A model generated the notes under the pieces. The model did not search any database. It saw only the letters and a list, made by a program, of their open reading frames with translations, and was not told the DNA's origin. Positions 1 to 9,414 of a DNA stretch of 64,000 nt are shown here, piece by piece. Numbering within the stretch: position 1 is the first letter of the stretch; each line of letters starts with the position of its first letter. The position numbers and the translations under genes are program-made. Source of the DNA: Pseudoxanthomonas winnipegensis (lineage in GTDB: Bacteria; Pseudomonadota; Gammaproteobacteria; Xanthomonadales; Xanthomonadaceae); NCBI RefSeq assembly GCF_004283755.1, contig NZ_SHMH01000003.1:186001-250000 (forward strand), in the 5' to 3' direction.

Positions 1-2
1 GC

Positions 3-293
3 GTCACCCTGCGCGTGGACGCCGCGCCGTCGCAGCCGGGCGCCGAACTGTTCCTGGAATGCGGCCCGGGCTGCAGCGCGTCCCTGCCGATCGACACCGC
101 GCTGGCCCAGGCGCCGCGCGGCACCTGGGGCACGCTGGGCATCCCGTTGAAATGCTTCGCCGCGCGCAACGCGCAGATGGGCCAGGTCACCGCGCCGCTG
201 GGCTGGCGCATGCCGGCCGGCACGGTGCTGTCGGTCCACGAAGTCGGTCTGGGCACCGAGGCGCAGCACGTGCTCGATTGCGCGGCGAAATGA
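3..293 (+). CDS. C-terminal part of a probable periplasmic GH3 beta-glucosidase (partial)
   Basis: The gene runs in from the left edge and about 96 residues are visible, so no catalytic residues can be checked. The tail contains the pattern GTWGTLGIPLKCFA, and ends VLDC followed by a few residues. This resembles the galactose-binding-like C-terminal domain (ExoP type) of proteobacterial GH3 exo-beta-glucosidases, which hydrolyse cello-oligosaccharides in the periplasm. A strong hairpin terminator follows at 356-392, so the gene ends its transcript here. A carbohydrate role would fit the TonB receptor downstream, but the link is only proximity. The assignment rests on recollection of the family tail. 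Confidence 0.6.
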   Translation, partial: VTLRVDAAPSQPGAELFLECGPGCSASLPIDTALAQAPRGTWGTLGIPLKCFAARNAQMGQVTAPLGWRMPAGTVLSVHEVGLGTEAQHVLDCAAK

Positions 294-355
294 GGGCGGG
301 CGGGCCCTGCCTCGGTCAAGAGGACAGCGCCCCGCCTTGACACCTTGGGCGGACA

Positions 356-392
356 CGAGGCCGGCGGTGGTGACATCGCCGGCCTCGCTTTT
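356..392 (+). terminator. Rho-independent terminator after the GH3 gene
   Basis: Perfect 11-bp arms CGAGGCCGGCG (356-366) and CGCCGGCCTCG (377-387) enclose a 10-nt loop and are followed by CTTTT. Confidence 0.8.
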
Positions 393-812
393 GTGCATCT
401 GACGCGCTCGGCCTGGTTGCTTGGATGGATATGGCGCGTTGGTCGCTTTGAGCGCGGTCGAGGCGTCGGCAGACTGCGGCAGAGAACGTCCTCCGTGCCC
501 TCAGTGGACTTCAAGAGGAGAGGGTTAATAAGGGGAACGGTCGGTGTCGAATGGGGCAGATGCCGTCATCCAGGACAAATGAAACCATGTCGATTGCATG
601 ACGCGACTTGGCGGACAAATTCCTGAAAAACACTGTCAAATGTAGCTAAAACAGGCACAAAAAAAAGATGACCGATTTGTAATTTTTTGTGAGTTTCTCG
701 TTACTCTCGCGTTGCGGCGGTTGCTCCAAGACCCACGCAATCCCGGCTGGGGAGCAGTACGAAAGACAGCCGGATGGCCTTGCTCCTACCTGTCAACCAG
801 AGAGATCTTTCG
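393..812. other. Long leader upstream of the TonB receptor, no gene seen
   Basis: About 420 bases without a convincing gene. The stretch around 610-700 is markedly AT-rich compared with its surroundings, with several A and T runs, which fits a promoter region for the receptor at 813. No defined operator could be picked out. A purine-rich AGAGAG about ten bases before the ATG at 813 can serve as ribosome binding site. Confidence 0.5.
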
Positions 813-3800
813 ATGAAATTCGCCAAGACCATGAAGCGCACGGCGTTGAGTGCGGCGCTGGGGATGTGCTTTGCCGGCGTCGTCCACGCGCAGAGCACCA
901 GCGGCAGCATCCGCGGCACCGTCCAGCCGGGTTCCACCGTGACCATCAGCAACAACAGCGGCTTCAGTCGCACGGTCACGGCCGATGCCGATGGCCGTTA
1001 CAGCCTGAGCTCGCTACCGGTGGGGTCCTACACCGTGACCTCGCAGGAGGGCGGCAGCAAGTCGGTGATCGTCACGGTCGGCAGTGCGGTCGACGCGTCC
1101 TTCGGCGGCAACGCCGCGACGCTGGAAACGGTCCGGGTCACCGGTGCGTCCGCGCCGAAGATCGACGTGACCGCCACCGATACCCATACGGTGATCACCG
1201 CCGAGCAGCTCAAGCGCCTGCCGATCCCGCGTTCGGCCGAGGCCATCGCGCTGCTGGCGCCGGGGACCGCGTCGGGCAACGGCTACTACTTCGGCAACAG
1301 CGTGTCCTTTGGCGGCGCGTCGGTGGCGGAGAACGCCTACTACATCAACGGCTTCTTCACCGGCAACCCGATGACCAATGTCGGTGGCTATACGCTGCCC
1401 TATGGGTCGATCGCGCAGCAGGAGACCTACACCGGTGGCTACAGCGCCAAGTACGGTCGTTCCGACGGCGGCGTGATCAACGGCATCGGCATGAGCGGCA
1501 GCAACGATCTGCATTTCGGCGGCCAGATCACGTTCTCGCCCAAGGGCCTGCGCTCCAACAATCCGGATCGCTACTACCCGAACATGGATTTCAGCGCGGC
1601 CAATGCCAATCCGAACATCCCGGTCAATCCCGACACCGGCAAGCCCTATCAGTACGGTTACGAATCGCCCCAGCTGGCGGGCACGATCTACGACAAGGGC
1701 AATCAGCACGAGCGCTGGGAGAGCACCTACAGCGGCTATGTCAGCGGTCCGCTGATCCGCGACACCTTGTTCGGCTTCATCTCCGCCGAAACCGACAAGG
1801 TCGACACCGCGACCGGGTCGCCCAGCCAGGCCGCGCCGGCGACCTACGAGCGCTACAGCAGCACCAATCCCAAGCTGTACGCCAAGTTGAACTGGAACAT
1901 CAATGACAGCAACCTGCTCGAATACACCTATCTGCACGAGAAGACCAACGAGCGCGGCACCGATTACGGCTACGACTTCGATACCCAGGCCATCGGCAAC
2001 GTGCTCAATTCGATCACGCCGACCTATCTGACCAACGACCTGTCGGTGCTCAAGTACACCGGCTATCTCACCGACAGCCTGACCTTCGACGCCACCTACG
2101 GCCGCACGCGCCAGGCCTACAAGGCGATCAATCCGCAGGTGTCGGCCGGCATCGACATGGTCACCGCCTCGCAGGCCACGGTGAATCCGGCCGTGGGCGA
2201 CATCAGCGGCGTCACCATTCCCAACACGCTCACCGCCGGCGGTACCAACGCCATCGATCGCAGCCACGGCCTGCGCGCCGACCTGCAGTGGGTGGTGGGC
2301 GACCACACCCTGACCCTGGGCGTGGACAACATGAAGTTCTCGTCGGACAACGAGGGCATCACCCAGTACGTCAACAACTGGCGTTACTCCCACACCAACA
2401 ACATGGGCGCGCTGGCCGCCTACGGTATTCCCAGCCTGGCCGCGTCCAATGGCTACTACGTCAGCAACACGTTCTACACCGACGCCAGCAGCATGTCCCT
2501 CAAGCAGGATGCCTATTACCTGGAAGACAAGTGGCAGGTCGTGGACAACCTGCTGCTGACCGTGGGTCTGCGCAACGACAAGTTCACCAACTACAACAAC
2601 GTCGGCAAGCCCTACGTGGACAGCGGTAACCAGTGGGCGCCGCGGATCGGCGCGGCATGGGATGTGTTCGGGGATTCCTCGTTCAAGCTGTTCGCCAACG
2701 CGGGGCGCTACTTCCTGGCGCTGCCCAATGCGGTGGCGCTGCGTGGCGCTTCGCCCTCCACCTTCACCCGCCAGTACTTCACCTACACCGGCATCAATCC
2801 CAACACCGGCGCCCCGGTGACCGATCAGGCCAGTACGGTGCTGGTGCTCAACGGCGAGGACGGCAAGCCCGTCGATCCCAATACGATCGCGCCCACCAAC
2901 CTCAAGAGCGAGTACCAGGACGAATACATCCTGGGCTTCGAGAAGACGCTCGGTGCGTCCTGGGCCTTCGGCGCCAAGTTCACCTATCGCGACCTGAAGT
3001 CGGCGGTGGACGACATCTGCGATCCGGGCACGATGTACAACAAGCTCGCCGCGACCCAGGGCCAGAGCGTGGCCGATGGCGTCGACATCCCGGGCTGCTT
3101 CCTGGGCAATCCCAGCGCCAGCAACACCTTCAACCTGCAGAACATCGACGCCAACGGCAATCCCACCGGCACCTACACCAAGCTGACCATGAACCCCAGC
3201 GACTGGGGCTGGCCGTCGCCGATGAAGCGCACCTACAAGGCCATCGATCTGTTCCTGGAGCATCCGTTCGATGGCAAGTGGGAGTTCCGCGTGGACTACA
3301 CCTACTCCAAGCTGCAGGGCAACACCGAGGGTCCGGCCAATTCGGATACCGGGCAGGGCAGCGACAGCCACGACAATGGTGTGTCCACGTCGGAGAACTG
3401 GGATATCGCGGCGATCATGAAGTACGCCGATGGCTATCTGGCCAACGACCATCGCCATCAGATCAAGCTGCATGGCAGCTACGCCTTCAACGACGACTGG
3501 TCGGTGGGCGTCAGTGCGCGCCTGATGGCGGGTGCGCCGGCCAACTGCTTCGGCTACTACAACCCGGATGGCAGCATCGACGAGAACGACAATGCCGACG
3601 GCGGTCCGGCCGACCCGGCGGGCAACTATGGCGCGGCCTACCATACCTGCTTCGGCAAGTCGGCTTCTCCCGGCACCAAGTTCCTGCCGTGGACGCACGA
3701 TTGGGACCTTGGCGTGGTGTATGCGCCGGGCTACTTCGATCACAAGCTGCGCCTGGGTCTGAACGCGTTCAACGTGTTCAACTCCCACGGCATCACCTCG

Positions 3801-3911
3801 CAGGGCTGGACCTCGGAAACGGCGGCCTACACCGTTTCCAACACCTACGGCCTGCCGTACGCGTTCCAGTCCCCGCGCTACGTGCAGTTCTCGGCGGCCT
3901 ACGATTGGTAA
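813..3911 (+). CDS. Oar-like TonB-dependent outer-membrane receptor with carboxypeptidase-regulatory-like N-terminus
   Basis: A 1032-residue outer-membrane transporter energised by TonB-ExbB-ExbD. A signal peptide (MKFAKTMKRTAL... cleaved near VHA-QS) is followed at about residues 28-100 by a carboxypeptidase-regulatory-like beta-sandwich with the typical DADGRYSLSSLPVGSYTV pattern. A plug domain comes next, with NGFFTGNPMTNVGGYTLPYG-like text, then a long beta-barrel ending in YDW. The aromatic C-terminus is the usual outer-membrane insertion signal. The ATG at 813 is preferred over an in-frame upstream ATG at 774 because the signal peptide begins there and AGAGAG lies just upstream. The substrate cannot be read from sequence. 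The preceding gene is a probable glucosidase, so a carbohydrate is possible. Peptides or siderophores are alternatives. Confidence 0.9.
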   Translation: MKFAKTMKRTALSAALGMCFAGVVHAQSTSGSIRGTVQPGSTVTISNNSGFSRTVTADADGRYSLSSLPVGSYTVTSQEGGSKSVIVTVGSAVDASFGGNAATLETVRVTGASAPKIDVTATDTHTVITAEQLKRLPIPRSAEAIALLAPGTASGNGYYFGNSVSFGGASVAENAYYINGFFTGNPMTNVGGYTLPYGSIAQQETYTGGYSAKYGRSDGGVINGIGMSGSNDLHFGGQITFSPKGLRSNNPDRYYPNMDFSAANANPNIPVNPDTGKPYQYGYESPQLAGTIYDKGNQHERWESTYSGYVSGPLIRDTLFGFISAETDKVDTATGSPSQAAPATYERYSSTNPKLYAKLNWNINDSNLLEYTYLHEKTNERGTDYGYDFDTQAIGNVLNSITPTYLTNDLSVLKYTGYLTDSLTFDATYGRTRQAYKAINPQVSAGIDMVTASQATVNPAVGDISGVTIPNTLTAGGTNAIDRSHGLRADLQWVVGDHTLTLGVDNMKFSSDNEGITQYVNNWRYSHTNNMGALAAYGIPSLAASNGYYVSNTFYTDASSMSLKQDAYYLEDKWQVVDNLLLTVGLRNDKFTNYNNVGKPYVDSGNQWAPRIGAAWDVFGDSSFKLFANAGRYFLALPNAVALRGASPSTFTRQYFTYTGINPNTGAPVTDQASTVLVLNGEDGKPVDPNTIAPTNLKSEYQDEYILGFEKTLGASWAFGAKFTYRDLKSAVDDICDPGTMYNKLAATQGQSVADGVDIPGCFLGNPSASNTFNLQNIDANGNPTGTYTKLTMNPSDWGWPSPMKRTYKAIDLFLEHPFDGKWEFRVDYTYSKLQGNTEGPANSDTGQGSDSHDNGVSTSENWDIAAIMKYADGYLANDHRHQIKLHGSYAFNDDWSVGVSARLMAGAPANCFGYYNPDGSIDENDNADGGPADPAGNYGAAYHTCFGKSASPGTKFLPWTHDWDLGVVYAPGYFDHKLRLGLNAFNVFNSHGITSQGWTSETAAYTVSNTYGLPYAFQSPRYVQFSAAYDW

Positions 3912-3942
3912 GCCGGCGCGACTGCGGCAGCTGCAACAAGAG

Positions 3943-3971
3943 CCGGCTCCGTGAGGAGCCGGTTTTCTTTT
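3943..3971 (+). terminator. Terminator of the TonB receptor gene
   Basis: Arms CCGGCTCC (3943-3950) and GGAGCCGG (3955-3962), loop GTGA, then TTTTCTTTTT. It sits 31 bases after the stop codon. Confidence 0.9.
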
Positions 3972-4061
3972 TGGCTCTTCACAGGCGTGCGGATTCGGTG
4001 AGCGGACTTCGCCAACCAGCCTCGACCTGGCCGGACGCGGCGCTTCGTGTCCGTCCTCCCT

Positions 4062-4135
4062 GTAGAGCGGAGCTTGCTCCGCTGGGGCCTTTCCCGCGAA
4101 CCGAACGCAGAGCAGCGGAGCAAGCTCCGCTCTAC
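4062..4135. repeat. Inverted pair of GTAG-type (REP-like) palindromes
   Basis: GTAG at 4062 is followed by the palindrome AGCGGAGC-TT-GCTCCGCT (4066-4083). A mirror copy AGCGGAGC-AA-GCTCCGCT (4114-4131) is followed by CTAC (4132-4135). This head-to-head arrangement is that of the GTAG/SMAG REP elements known from Stenotrophomonas and relatives, which are moved by RAYT transposases. No RAYT gene lies in this window. The remainder of the 3972-4255 gap holds no gene. Confidence 0.8.
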
Positions 4136-4255
4136 AAGGAGGTCGCGACGTGAGCGGAAGAAACCGCTCCTCCCATCGGGATCATCCGCAAGGGCTGATT
4201 GCAACTGCCGCCGCAGCGGGCCGTCCTTTCCTCGAGCGTGCGTTTCCCGTCCGGC

Positions 4256-5371
4256 TCAAAGCCCCGCCAGAAACCCCCGCACCGCCGGGTCGAAGCGGGC
4301 GAAGTCGACCAGGAAGGCGTCGTGGCCCTGCGGCGAGGGCAGGGGGACGAAGCTGCTGTCGGCGCCGCCGGCGCGCAGGCCTGAGGCGATCTGCTCCTGC
4401 TGCTGCAGCGGGAACAGGATGTCGGTGGTGGCGCCGATGGCCATCGCCTTGTCCAGCTCGATGGTGGCCAGCGCCTGCAGGACGTCGCCGCCCGCGGCGT
4501 ATTCGGCCAGGTCGAACCAGTCCATCGAGCGGCTCAGATACAGATAGCAGTTGGGGTCGAAGCGGCGCACGAAGCGGCGCGCGTGGCCTTCCAGATAGCT
4601 TTCCACCTGGAACTCCAGGCCGAACGGCTCCTCGTCCGGGCGGTCGGATTCCAGGCGCACGCGGCCGAAGCGACCGTCCCATTCCAGCGCCGAGCGGTAG
4701 GTGATCACGCCCAGCTTGCGCGCCATGCGCATGCCGCTTTCCGGATAGGCGTGCTCGCTGTAGTCGCCGCCGTTCCACAGCGGGTCCAGGCGGATGGCCT
4801 CGCGCTGCAGCGAGCGGATGGCGATGGAGAAGGGCAGGGCCTGCGCGCTGCCGGAAATGTTGATATGGCTGCGCGCGATGCCAGGGTTGGCATGCAGCAG
4901 GGCCAGGGCGGTCATGCCGCCCATCGAGTTGCCGACCACGCAGGCCAGCCGCTCGATCCCGAGCGCCCGCACCACTTCCACGGCAGCGGCGGCGCCGTCC
5001 TCGATCGACAGGTCGGGGAAGGTGAGGCGGTACGGCTGGCCGGTGGCCGGGTCGATCGACGCAGGTCCGGTCGAGCCCTTGCAACTGCCCAGCGAGTTGA
5101 CACACACCACGAACCAGCGCGTGGTGTCGATCGCCTTGCCCGGGCCGAGCATCGCCTCCCACCAGCCCGGCGTGTCGTCCAACGCGCTGGAGGCCGCATG
5201 CGCATCGGGCGAGAGGCCGGTGACGATCAGGATGGCGTTGTCGCGCGCCGGCGACAGCGTGCCCCAGGTCTCGTAGGCGACGTGCGCGCCGTGCAGGGCG
5301 CCGCCGCGCTTCATCGGGAAGGGCGAGGACAGCGCGTGCCAGCGCGTGCCGGGGGGGATGAATTCGGTCAT
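4256..5371 (-). CDS. metX: Homoserine/serine O-acyltransferase of the MetX family
   Basis: A 371-residue alpha/beta hydrolase-fold acyltransferase. It transfers an acyl group from acyl-CoA to the hydroxyl of homoserine (methionine pathway) or, in some family members, serine. The nucleophile elbow GNSMGGM gives Ser149, Asp317 lies in TTDILFP and His350 in PQGHDAF, so the catalytic triad is complete. GPGKAIDT and CKGSTGP are also family motifs. MetX-family enzymes of Xanthomonadaceae have been reported to act as serine O-succinyltransferases, so the product could be O-succinylserine (cysteine route) rather than O-acetylhomoserine. Sequence alone does not decide this here. The gene follows ccmI with an 89-base gap on the same strand. 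Confidence 0.9.
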   Translation of the reverse strand: MTEFIPPGTRWHALSSPFPMKRGGALHGAHVAYETWGTLSPARDNAILIVTGLSPDAHAASSALDDTPGWWEAMLGPGKAIDTTRWFVVCVNSLGSCKGSTGPASIDPATGQPYRLTFPDLSIEDGAAAAVEVVRALGIERLACVVGNSMGGMTALALLHANPGIARSHINISGSAQALPFSIAIRSLQREAIRLDPLWNGGDYSEHAYPESGMRMARKLGVITYRSALEWDGRFGRVRLESDRPDEEPFGLEFQVESYLEGHARRFVRRFDPNCYLYLSRSMDWFDLAEYAAGGDVLQALATIELDKAMAIGATTDILFPLQQQEQIASGLRAGGADSSFVPLPSPQGHDAFLVDFARFDPAVRGFLAGL

Positions 5372-5460
5372 CGCGTCAGTGTAGCCGGTGGGCAAATCGC
5401 GACGCGTCGCGCCGGTTGCGTCTATCTGGCAACGCAGCGTGCCGATGATCCAGGGCGCCT

Positions 5461-6480
5461 TCAGCGCGCGCCGCTGCCGATCACCAGCGTCACCGGCGCC
5501 TGGGCCGGCAGGCGCACGCGCACCGGCGCCGATTGCAGATCGCCGGCGCTGCGCTGGGCATTGCCGCTGGCCGAGACGCGGGCGATGAGTTCGACCTCGC
5601 GCAGTGCGGAAAGCTTCTGCGTGGGCATCGGGCTGTCCGCATCGCTCAGGCGGAGCTCCAGCGGCAGCTGGCCGAGCGTGTGCTTCTGCACGGCCACCGG
5701 CATCGGCGGGCCATCCGGGATGCGCGCGATCACGAACACCGTGGCGTCGGCCGGCGGGCGTGCGGCGGCCGGAAGCGCGGGGTCCAGCGTCACCCGCACG
5801 CGCACCGCGTTGGCCTCTTCCGCGGCGGCAGGTGCGCTCGTCGGGGCGGTCAGCGGCGGCTGGCCGGCCTCGGCGCGGGCCGCGTTGATCTGCTCGCGCA
5901 GGCTGTTGGCCGTGGCGGTGTCGACCTGGGCCAGCAGCGGTTCCCAGGTGGCGGCGGCCTGCGCGGCGGCGCCGCGCTGGCGCTGGGCCACGCCGAGGAA
6001 CCAGCGCGCGCGCTGCTGCGTCGGGTCGATGCGCAGCGCATGTTCGAGCATCGCCACGGCCTGATCGTCCAGGCGCCGCTGCGGATCGGCCAGGCTGCGC
6101 GACTGCGCCGCCTCGACCAGCGCGTTGGCATCCTCGGGCAGCAGCGCCGCGGCGCGGGCGAAGGCCTCGCGCGCTTCGACGGCCTTGCCCTGCGCGGCCA
6201 GCGTGCGGCCCAGCAGCTGCCAGCCTTCGGCGGCCTGCGGGTCGCGCCGCAGTTGCTCCTTGAGCAGGACGATGGCGTCTTCCATCGTCGTGGGCGCCTG
6301 GCTGGCCTGCGGCGCCAGGGCGGCCGGCGTGCCGAGCAGCCGGTACAGCGCGAACGCGCATACGCCCAGGGCGACCATCAGGCCGGTGGCCAGCTTCGGC
6401 GCGCCGCGCCACAGCGGCCACAGCGCGCCGCCCAGCACCAGCAGGGTCAGCACGGCGGCGGCGATCACGAAACCGGTCAT
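5461..6480 (-). CDS. ccmI: Cytochrome c biogenesis protein CcmI (CycH), TPR type
   Basis: A 339-residue inner-membrane protein that chaperones apocytochrome c to the CcmF-CcmH heme ligation module. Two membrane segments occur near the N-terminus (about residues 4-20 and 30-48). Tetratricopeptide-like helices follow (about 65-190, e.g. EGWQLLGRTLAAQG and ARWFLGVAQRQRG), then a C-terminal beta-rich periplasmic domain. The ATG at 6480 overlaps the TGA of ccmH by one base, which indicates translational coupling. It is the last gene of the ccm series. Confidence 0.9.
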   Translation of the reverse strand: MTGFVIAAAVLTLLVLGGALWPLWRGAPKLATGLMVALGVCAFALYRLLGTPAALAPQASQAPTTMEDAIVLLKEQLRRDPQAAEGWQLLGRTLAAQGKAVEAREAFARAAALLPEDANALVEAAQSRSLADPQRRLDDQAVAMLEHALRIDPTQQRARWFLGVAQRQRGAAAQAAATWEPLLAQVDTATANSLREQINAARAEAGQPPLTAPTSAPAAAEEANAVRVRVTLDPALPAAARPPADATVFVIARIPDGPPMPVAVQKHTLGQLPLELRLSDADSPMPTQKLSALREVELIARVSASGNAQRSAGDLQSAPVRVRLPAQAPVTLVIGSGAR

Positions 6481-6920
6481 CACCACTCCTGCCCGTCGTC
6501 GGTCGGCGGCGGGCCGCTCGCGCTGCGCCGGCGCACTACGCGCACGACGATCAGCATGCCGACCACCAGCAGCAGCAAGGGCCCGAACCACAGCGGCCAT
6601 GTGCTGCGTTCGACCTGCGGCCGATACAGCACGAACTCGCCATAGCGCGAGACCAGATAGGTCTTGATCTGCGCATCGCTCTGGCCGGCGTTCATCAGCT
6701 GCAGCACTTCGCGGCGCAGGTCGTGGGCGATCTGCGCATTGGAATCGGCCAGCGACTGGTTCTGGCACATCACGCAGCGCAGCTCGTGGGTGAGCGCGTT
6801 GAAGCGCGCCTCCTGCGCCGGATCGCGGAACTGCAGCGGCGTGGGATCGCTGACCTGGGCCCAGGCCAGCAGCGGCGCGGCCAGGACGATCAGCAGCAGG
6901 GCGCGCAGCAGCGCCTTCAT
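6480..6920 (-). CDS. ccmH: Cytochrome c-type biogenesis protein CcmH
   Basis: A 146-residue membrane-anchored thiol oxidoreductase that keeps the CxxCH cysteines of apocytochromes reduced and takes part in heme ligation. A signal peptide (residues 1-21) precedes the diagnostic LRCVMCQNQS motif near residue 48. One transmembrane helix lies at about 108-126. This is the short form, with CcmI as a separate gene. The ATG overlaps the ccmG stop by four bases. Confidence 0.95.
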   Translation of the reverse strand: MKALLRALLLIVLAAPLLAWAQVSDPTPLQFRDPAQEARFNALTHELRCVMCQNQSLADSNAQIAHDLRREVLQLMNAGQSDAQIKTYLVSRYGEFVLYRPQVERSTWPLWFGPLLLLVVGMLIVVRVVRRRSASGPPPTDDGQEW

Positions 6921-7492
6921 CGCGCCCGCTCCGCGGCGGCCAGCGCCGGCAGCAGTTCGGTCTCGACGATGGCCTGGTCGAGCGGGCCGACATGCTTCCA
7001 GCGCACGATGCCGCCGGCGTCGACCAGGAAGGTCTCCGGCGCGCCGTAGATGCCCCAGTTCACCGAGGCCTTGCCTTCCACGTCGCTGACCACGGCCTCG
7101 TACGGGTTGCCGAACTGCTGCAGCCAGCGCAGCGAATCGGCCGGGTCATCCTTCAACGCATAGCCGATCACGCGCACCTGGCCCGAGCGTGCCAGCGCGC
7201 TGACGGTGGGGTGTTCGACCCGGCATTCCGGGCACCAGCTGCCCCAGACGTTGAGCACGTAGGGCCGGCCGCGCAGCGTGGCCAGATCCAGCGTGGCCTC
7301 CGGCGCATGCAGCAGCGGCAGCACCGTGGCCGGCGCCGGCCGGCCGATCAGCACCGATGGCAGGGCCTGGCGGTCGGGCCGGTCGGAGCGTTGCACGGCC
7401 ACCAGCAGCAGCGCGAACAGCGCGGCCAGGCACAGCGCGCCGATGATCAGCGCCCCGCGCGAGATGCCGCGACGCTCGGCCGATGCGCTCAT
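6917..7492 (-). CDS. ccmG: Thiol:disulfide interchange protein CcmG/DsbE
   Basis: A 191-residue periplasmic thioredoxin-like reductant of the cytochrome c maturation pathway. One N-terminal membrane anchor is present (about residues 13-33). The active site WCPEC sits in NVWGSWCPEC, and GIYGAPETFLVD supplies the cis-proline loop of the DsbE class. The start ATG overlaps the ccmF stop codon (ATGA). Confidence 0.95.
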   Translation of the reverse strand: MSASAERRGISRGALIIGALCLAALFALLLVAVQRSDRPDRQALPSVLIGRPAPATVLPLLHAPEATLDLATLRGRPYVLNVWGSWCPECRVEHPTVSALARSGQVRVIGYALKDDPADSLRWLQQFGNPYEAVVSDVEGKASVNWGIYGAPETFLVDAGGIVRWKHVGPLDQAIVETELLPALAAAERAR

Positions 7493-9408
7493 GGCGTGGC
7501 CTCCGGGCGGCGGCGGAAGCGACGATCGGCGGCGCTGACCAGCCCGCCCAAGGCCATCAGCACCGCGCCGGCCCAGATCCAGCGCACCATCGGCTTGATC
7601 TGGATGCGCACGGCCCAGGCGCCGTCCCCCAGCGATTCGCCCAGCGCCACGTACACATCGCCCAGCACGCCCGGGCGCACGGCCGATTCGGTCATGACCT
7701 GACCGCCGCTGGCGTAGGCGCGCTTCTCCGGATGCAGGGTCTGCAGCGGCGTATCGCGCCGGGTCAGCTGCAGCGTGCCGCGGTCGGCAACGTAGTTGGG
7801 GCCGCGGCTTTCCTGCACGCCTTCGAAGGTGAAGCCGTAGTGGCCGACCTCGACCGTCTGGCCGGGCCGCAGCGCCACTTCGCGCTGCACGTTGAGCGCC
7901 TCGACCAGCAGCGCGCCGACCAGGAAGACCGCGATGCCCAGATGCGCCAGGCTCATGCCGAGCATCTCGGCGGTCAGTCGTCCCTGCGCGCGCAGCCGCT
8001 GCCAGACGAAGCGCAGCGTGCCGGCGGCCACCCACAGCGCCCCGGCGATGCCGGCGGCGGTCTTCCACTGGCCCTGCGGCGCGATGAAGTACGCGATGCC
8101 GCCGCCGATCAACGCCAGCACCGCCCACGGCGCCAGCAGCGCGGCCACGCGCGAGGCCTGCTCACGCTGCCATTTGAACAGCGGCCCGAACGGCAGCAGC
8201 AGCACCAGCGGCGCCATCAGCAGCACGAACAGCAGGCTGAAGTAGGGCGGGCCGACCGAGATCTTGCCCAGGTCCAGCGCATCGGCCAGCAGCGGATACA
8301 GCGTGCCCAGCGCCACCATCGCGCAGGCGCAGGCCAGCAGCACGTTGTTGGCCAGCAGCAGGGTCTCGCGCGAGCTGGCCGCGAACGGCTTGCCGTCGCC
8401 CATCTGCGGCGCGCGCAGCGCATACAGCAGCAGCGAGCCGCCGACCACCAGCCCCAGGAATACCAGCACGAACAGCCCGCGCGTGGGATCGGCCGCGAAC
8501 GCATGCACGCTGGTCAGCACGCCCGAGCGCACCAGGAAGGTGCCCAGCAGCGACAGCGAGAACGCGGCGATGGCCAGCAGCAGCGTCCAGCCGCGGAAGG
8601 ACCCGCGCTTCTCGGTCACCGCCTGCGAATGGATCAGCGCCGCACCGGCCAGCCAGGGCATGAAGCTGGCGTTCTCCACCGGGTCCCAGAACCACCAGCC
8701 GCCCCAGCCCAGCTCCGAATACGCCCACCAGCTGCCCAGCGCGATGCCGCCGGTCAAAAACGCCCAGGCCACATTGGTCCACGGCCGCGTCCAGCGCAGC
8801 CAGCGCGCATCCAGCGTGCCGTCCAGCAGCGCGGCCACGGCGAAGGCGAAGGGCACCGCGAAGCCCACATAGCCCATGTAGAGCATCGGCGGATGGATGA
8901 TCATCCCCGGGTCCTGCAGCAGCGGATTGAGATCGCGCCCCTCGCCGGGCGAGGGCAGCAGCCGCACGAAGGGATCGGAGGTGAACAGCAGGAAGGACAA
9001 AAAGCCCACCGCCACCACGCCCATCACCGCCAGCACGCGCGCCACCACCACCTGCGGCAGATGCGTGGAGAAGCAGGCCACCGCCGCGCTCCAGCCGGCC
9101 AGCACGAGCGCCCACAGCAGCAGCGAGCCCTCGTGCGAGCCCCACACGGCGGTGTAGCGATAGACCAGCGGCAGCAGCGAATTGGAGTTCTCGGCCACGT
9201 AGCGCACCGAGAAGTCCTGCTGCACGAACGCGGCGGTCAGCGCCGCGAACGCGACGAACACCGCGGCCAGCTGCGCGATCGCCGCCGGCCGCGCGATCGC
9301 CATCCACGCCACGCGTCCGCGCTGCGCCCCCAGCGCCGGCAGGACCGTCTGAACGAGGGCCACCAGCAGCGCGAGGATGAGGGCGAACTGGCCGAGCTCA
9401 GGAAGCAT
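7489..9408 (-). CDS. ccmF: Heme lyase subunit CcmF
   Basis: A 639-residue polytopic inner-membrane protein of about 13-15 helices that forms the core of the heme-apocytochrome ligation complex with CcmH and CcmI. The tryptophan-rich heme-handling motif is present as WGGWWFWDPVENASF. Conserved periplasmic histidines flank it, for example WGSHEGS and IIHPPMLYMGY. Length is normal for the family. A 186-base repeat-rich spacer separates it from ccmE. Confidence 0.95.
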   Translation of the reverse strand: MLPELGQFALILALLVALVQTVLPALGAQRGRVAWMAIARPAAIAQLAAVFVAFAALTAAFVQQDFSVRYVAENSNSLLPLVYRYTAVWGSHEGSLLLWALVLAGWSAAVACFSTHLPQVVVARVLAVMGVVAVGFLSFLLFTSDPFVRLLPSPGEGRDLNPLLQDPGMIIHPPMLYMGYVGFAVPFAFAVAALLDGTLDARWLRWTRPWTNVAWAFLTGGIALGSWWAYSELGWGGWWFWDPVENASFMPWLAGAALIHSQAVTEKRGSFRGWTLLLAIAAFSLSLLGTFLVRSGVLTSVHAFAADPTRGLFVLVFLGLVVGGSLLLYALRAPQMGDGKPFAASSRETLLLANNVLLACACAMVALGTLYPLLADALDLGKISVGPPYFSLLFVLLMAPLVLLLPFGPLFKWQREQASRVAALLAPWAVLALIGGGIAYFIAPQGQWKTAAGIAGALWVAAGTLRFVWQRLRAQGRLTAEMLGMSLAHLGIAVFLVGALLVEALNVQREVALRPGQTVEVGHYGFTFEGVQESRGPNYVADRGTLQLTRRDTPLQTLHPEKRAYASGGQVMTESAVRPGVLGDVYVALGESLGDGAWAVRIQIKPMVRWIWAGAVLMALGGLVSAADRRFRRRPEATP

Positions 9409-9414
9409 GGTGGA

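Noticed and set aside
1014..3788. A 924-codon open frame on the minus strand opposite the TonB receptor
   Set aside because: It is a high-GC shadow frame: low-complexity His/Arg/Val/Gly-rich translation, no domain, and fully covered by the well supported receptor.
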